This document shows, piece after piece, positions 62,589-64,000 of a DNA stretch of 64,000 nucleotides; position 1 is the first letter of the stretch, and each line of letters opens with the position of its first letter. A program made the translations under genes and the position numbers. The notes beneath the pieces are model-generated. The model saw only the letters and a program-made list of their open reading frames with translations. It had not been told where the DNA came from and ran no database searches. Origin of the DNA: Tessaracoccus sp. SD287 (GTDB lineage Bacteria; Actinomycetota; Actinomycetes; Propionibacteriales; Propionibacteriaceae); NCBI RefSeq assembly GCF_017355265.1, contig NZ_JADIJQ010000006.1, positions 54,224-118,223 of the forward strand. The letters run 5' to 3'.

Positions 62589-64000
62589 TCACAGGGACTT
62601 CTGGCGCTCCAACACCTTCAGCGTCGCCCAGAAGCAGATCGCGGCGTAGACCAGCAGGACGAAACCGCTGAGCAGCCACAACGCGGCGTCGTGGTCCCAC
62701 ATCCAGTCGTCGGGGAAGCGCGGGTTCAGCGCCTTCAAATCGACGGTGTTGGCGCCCATCCCGAACGCCCAGCGCCCGGGCACCAGGTGCGACAGGGCGT
62801 CGATGGGCTGTCGGCCGGTGATGTCGATCAGACCACCACACAGCAGCAACTGCAGGATCACGCTGACCGCGAGAACCGGCATCGTCTGCTCCTGCGAGGT
62901 CACCAACGCCGAGAAGAACAGGCCCAACATGCCCGTCGCCAATGTCATCAGGAAGACCATGATGACCAGCTCGGCCGAACCGCTGCCGAGCAGGGCGCCC
63001 TCGTCCGGGCCCTGTTTGACCCATCTGACCACCATCACCAGCAGGATCGCCTGCAGCAGCGACAGCCCGGCCAGGATGCAGGTCTTGGCAGCCAGGTAGA
63101 TCAACGGCTGCACCCCCACCGCTCGTTCGCGCAGGTGGATCGCCCGCTCGGCGATCAGCTCACGCACCGATGAGACCATGCCCATCAGCGCGCCACACAT
63201 CACCAGCACCAGCAGCAGCTGCCCGGGTTCGTTCGACGGTTCGCCACCCGTGGAACCGAAACCGTGGTCGCCGGGAATGACGCCGGCGGCCAGCCCGAGC
63301 ACGATCGGCATCAGCAGCGTCAGCGCCGCATAGGACTTGTCGCTGACGATGATGCGCAACTGTCGGCGTACCAGGGTGCTGAACTGTCGCCGGGGCAGCG
63401 GTGGGCGCGGGCGCATCAGTTGCGGCGGCGGCCCCATTCGGGGCGGTTGGCGTTGCACGGGGTAGCCGGCACGGGCCTGGGCGTCGCGCTCGATCGCCTG
63501 CCAGCGCAGCGGGTCGGCCTTGATGTAGTCGAAGATGTCGGCGTAGTTGGCGGTGCCGAAACGCTGCGCCACCCCCTGCGGTGGGCCGTAGTAGGCGAGC
63601 CTGCCGCCCGGTGCCAGCACCATGACGAAGTCGCAGTCGTCCAGGTTGGCGACGCTGTGGGTGATCACCAGCACCGACCTGTCGCCAGTCGCCTGGGCGC
63701 GCAGCAGTTCCATCACGTCCCGGTCCAGGCTGGGGTCCAGACCGGAGGTCGGCTCGTCGAGCAGCAGCAGGGTCGGCTGGGTGATCAGCTCCATCGCCAC
63801 CGAGGTGCGCTTGCGCTGGCCGCCCGACAACTTCTTGACGAGGGTGTCGCGGTGGGCCGCCAGCCCGAGGTCATTGATGACGGTGGTGACCTCACGGTCG
63901 CGGGCGGCGGTGTCATAGTCGGACGGCAGCCGCAGTTCGGCGGCATAGGACAGCGACCGGCTGACGGTGAGGTCGCGGTGCACCACGTCGTCCTGGGGCA
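62589..64000 (-). CDS. ABC-2 type exporter with fused ATPase (N-terminal part outside the window)
   Basis: 470 codons of a fused ABC transporter. The visible part starts at the Q-loop (PQDDVVHRDLTVSRSLSYAAELRLP), then signature KLSGGQRKRTSVAMEL, Walker B LLLLDEPTSGLD and the H-loop VLVITHS. After a Pro-rich linker come six membrane helices of the ABC2_membrane type. The ABCG-like order and linker match the FHA-ABC exporter family of actinobacteria (Rv1747-like); FHA and Walker A parts would lie beyond the right edge. It converges on the helicase gene. Confidence 0.88.
   Translation of the reverse strand, partial: PQDDVVHRDLTVSRSLSYAAELRLPSDYDTAARDREVTTVINDLGLAAHRDTLVKKLSGGQRKRTSVAMELITQPTLLLLDEPTSGLDPSLDRDVMELLRAQATGDRSVLVITHSVANLDDCDFVMVLAPGGRLAYYGPPQGVAQRFGTANYADIFDYIKADPLRWQAIERDAQARAGYPVQRQPPRMGPPPQLMRPRPPLPRRQFSTLVRRQLRIIVSDKSYAALTLLMPIVLGLAAGVIPGDHGFGSTGGEPSNEPGQLLLVLVMCGALMGMVSSVRELIAERAIHLRERAVGVQPLIYLAAKTCILAGLSLLQAILLVMVVRWVKQGPDEGALLGSGSAELVIMVFLMTLATGMLGLFFSALVTSQEQTMPVLAVSVILQLLLCGGLIDITGRQPIDALSHLVPGRWAFGMGANTVDLKALNPRFPDDWMWDHDAALWLLSGFVLLVYAAICFWATLKVLERQKSL

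Overview
The window is GC-rich DNA, coding almost throughout, from an Actinomycetota bacterium. Supporting features are a WhiB-type Fe-S regulator, a PIG-L deacetylase of the mycothiol type, MmpL and FHA-ABC-type transporters, a DUF5302 protein, a DUF222/13E12-type HNH gene, many GTG starts, ATGA/GTGA-coupled operons and leaderless starts behind TAGACT-like -10 boxes. A Propionibacteriaceae-like or related lineage is plausible but is not proven by the sequence.

Layout. 0-4.3 kb: molybdenum cofactor genes (moaA partial, moaE, mogA) diverge from a molbindin regulator plus modABC molybdate importer. 4.3-6.2 kb: a DUF222/HNH gene behind a strong promoter with an SOS-like box. 6.4-11.6 kb: a lipoprotein class B PBP, a two-component pair and a membrane protein with a repetitive tail. 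11.7-15.3 kb: citrate synthase, a TetR regulator and fumarase. 15.3-21.3 kb: two divergent secreted FG-GAP proteins, one with a leucine-rich-repeat head, and a tandem-domain phosphofructokinase. The LRR gene lies between two 164-bp direct repeats of the pfk 3' end. 21.4-27.9 kb: CapA-like lipoprotein, DUF5302, ilvE, gdhA, a secreted zincin, a CarH-like MerR and WhiB.

28-33.6 kb: a sulfur (persulfide/sulfite) operon of rhodanese, MBL-rhodanese persulfide dioxygenase and TauE exporter. It sits behind a near-perfect CsoR/CstR-type operator and is flanked by two paralogous anchored or exported proteins. 33.7-44.2 kb: heme-oxygenase-like ABM protein, NERD-helicase, hexose-6-P mutarotase, PIG-L deacetylase, DUF2330 protein, GNAT with a repeat insert, PRPP synthetase, a 1120-residue beta-propeller/zincin protein and a small membrane protein.

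44.3-55.6 kb: a carotenoid locus. idi-crtE-crtB-crtI-mmpL is translationally coupled and diverges from a CrtR-like MarR gene. crtYc-crtYd-crtT-crtU diverges from a cytochrome P450. Together these predict lycopene, then beta-carotene, then an aromatic carotenoid (isorenieratene type), possibly hydroxylated, with an MmpL protein for membrane placement. 55.6-64 kb: PfkB kinase, class IV aminotransferase, YceI, MmcQ/YjbR, aldo-keto reductase, pirin, SF2 helicase and the start of an ABC-2 exporter cut by the window edge.

No tRNA, rRNA, CRISPR array, integrase or transposase was recognised.
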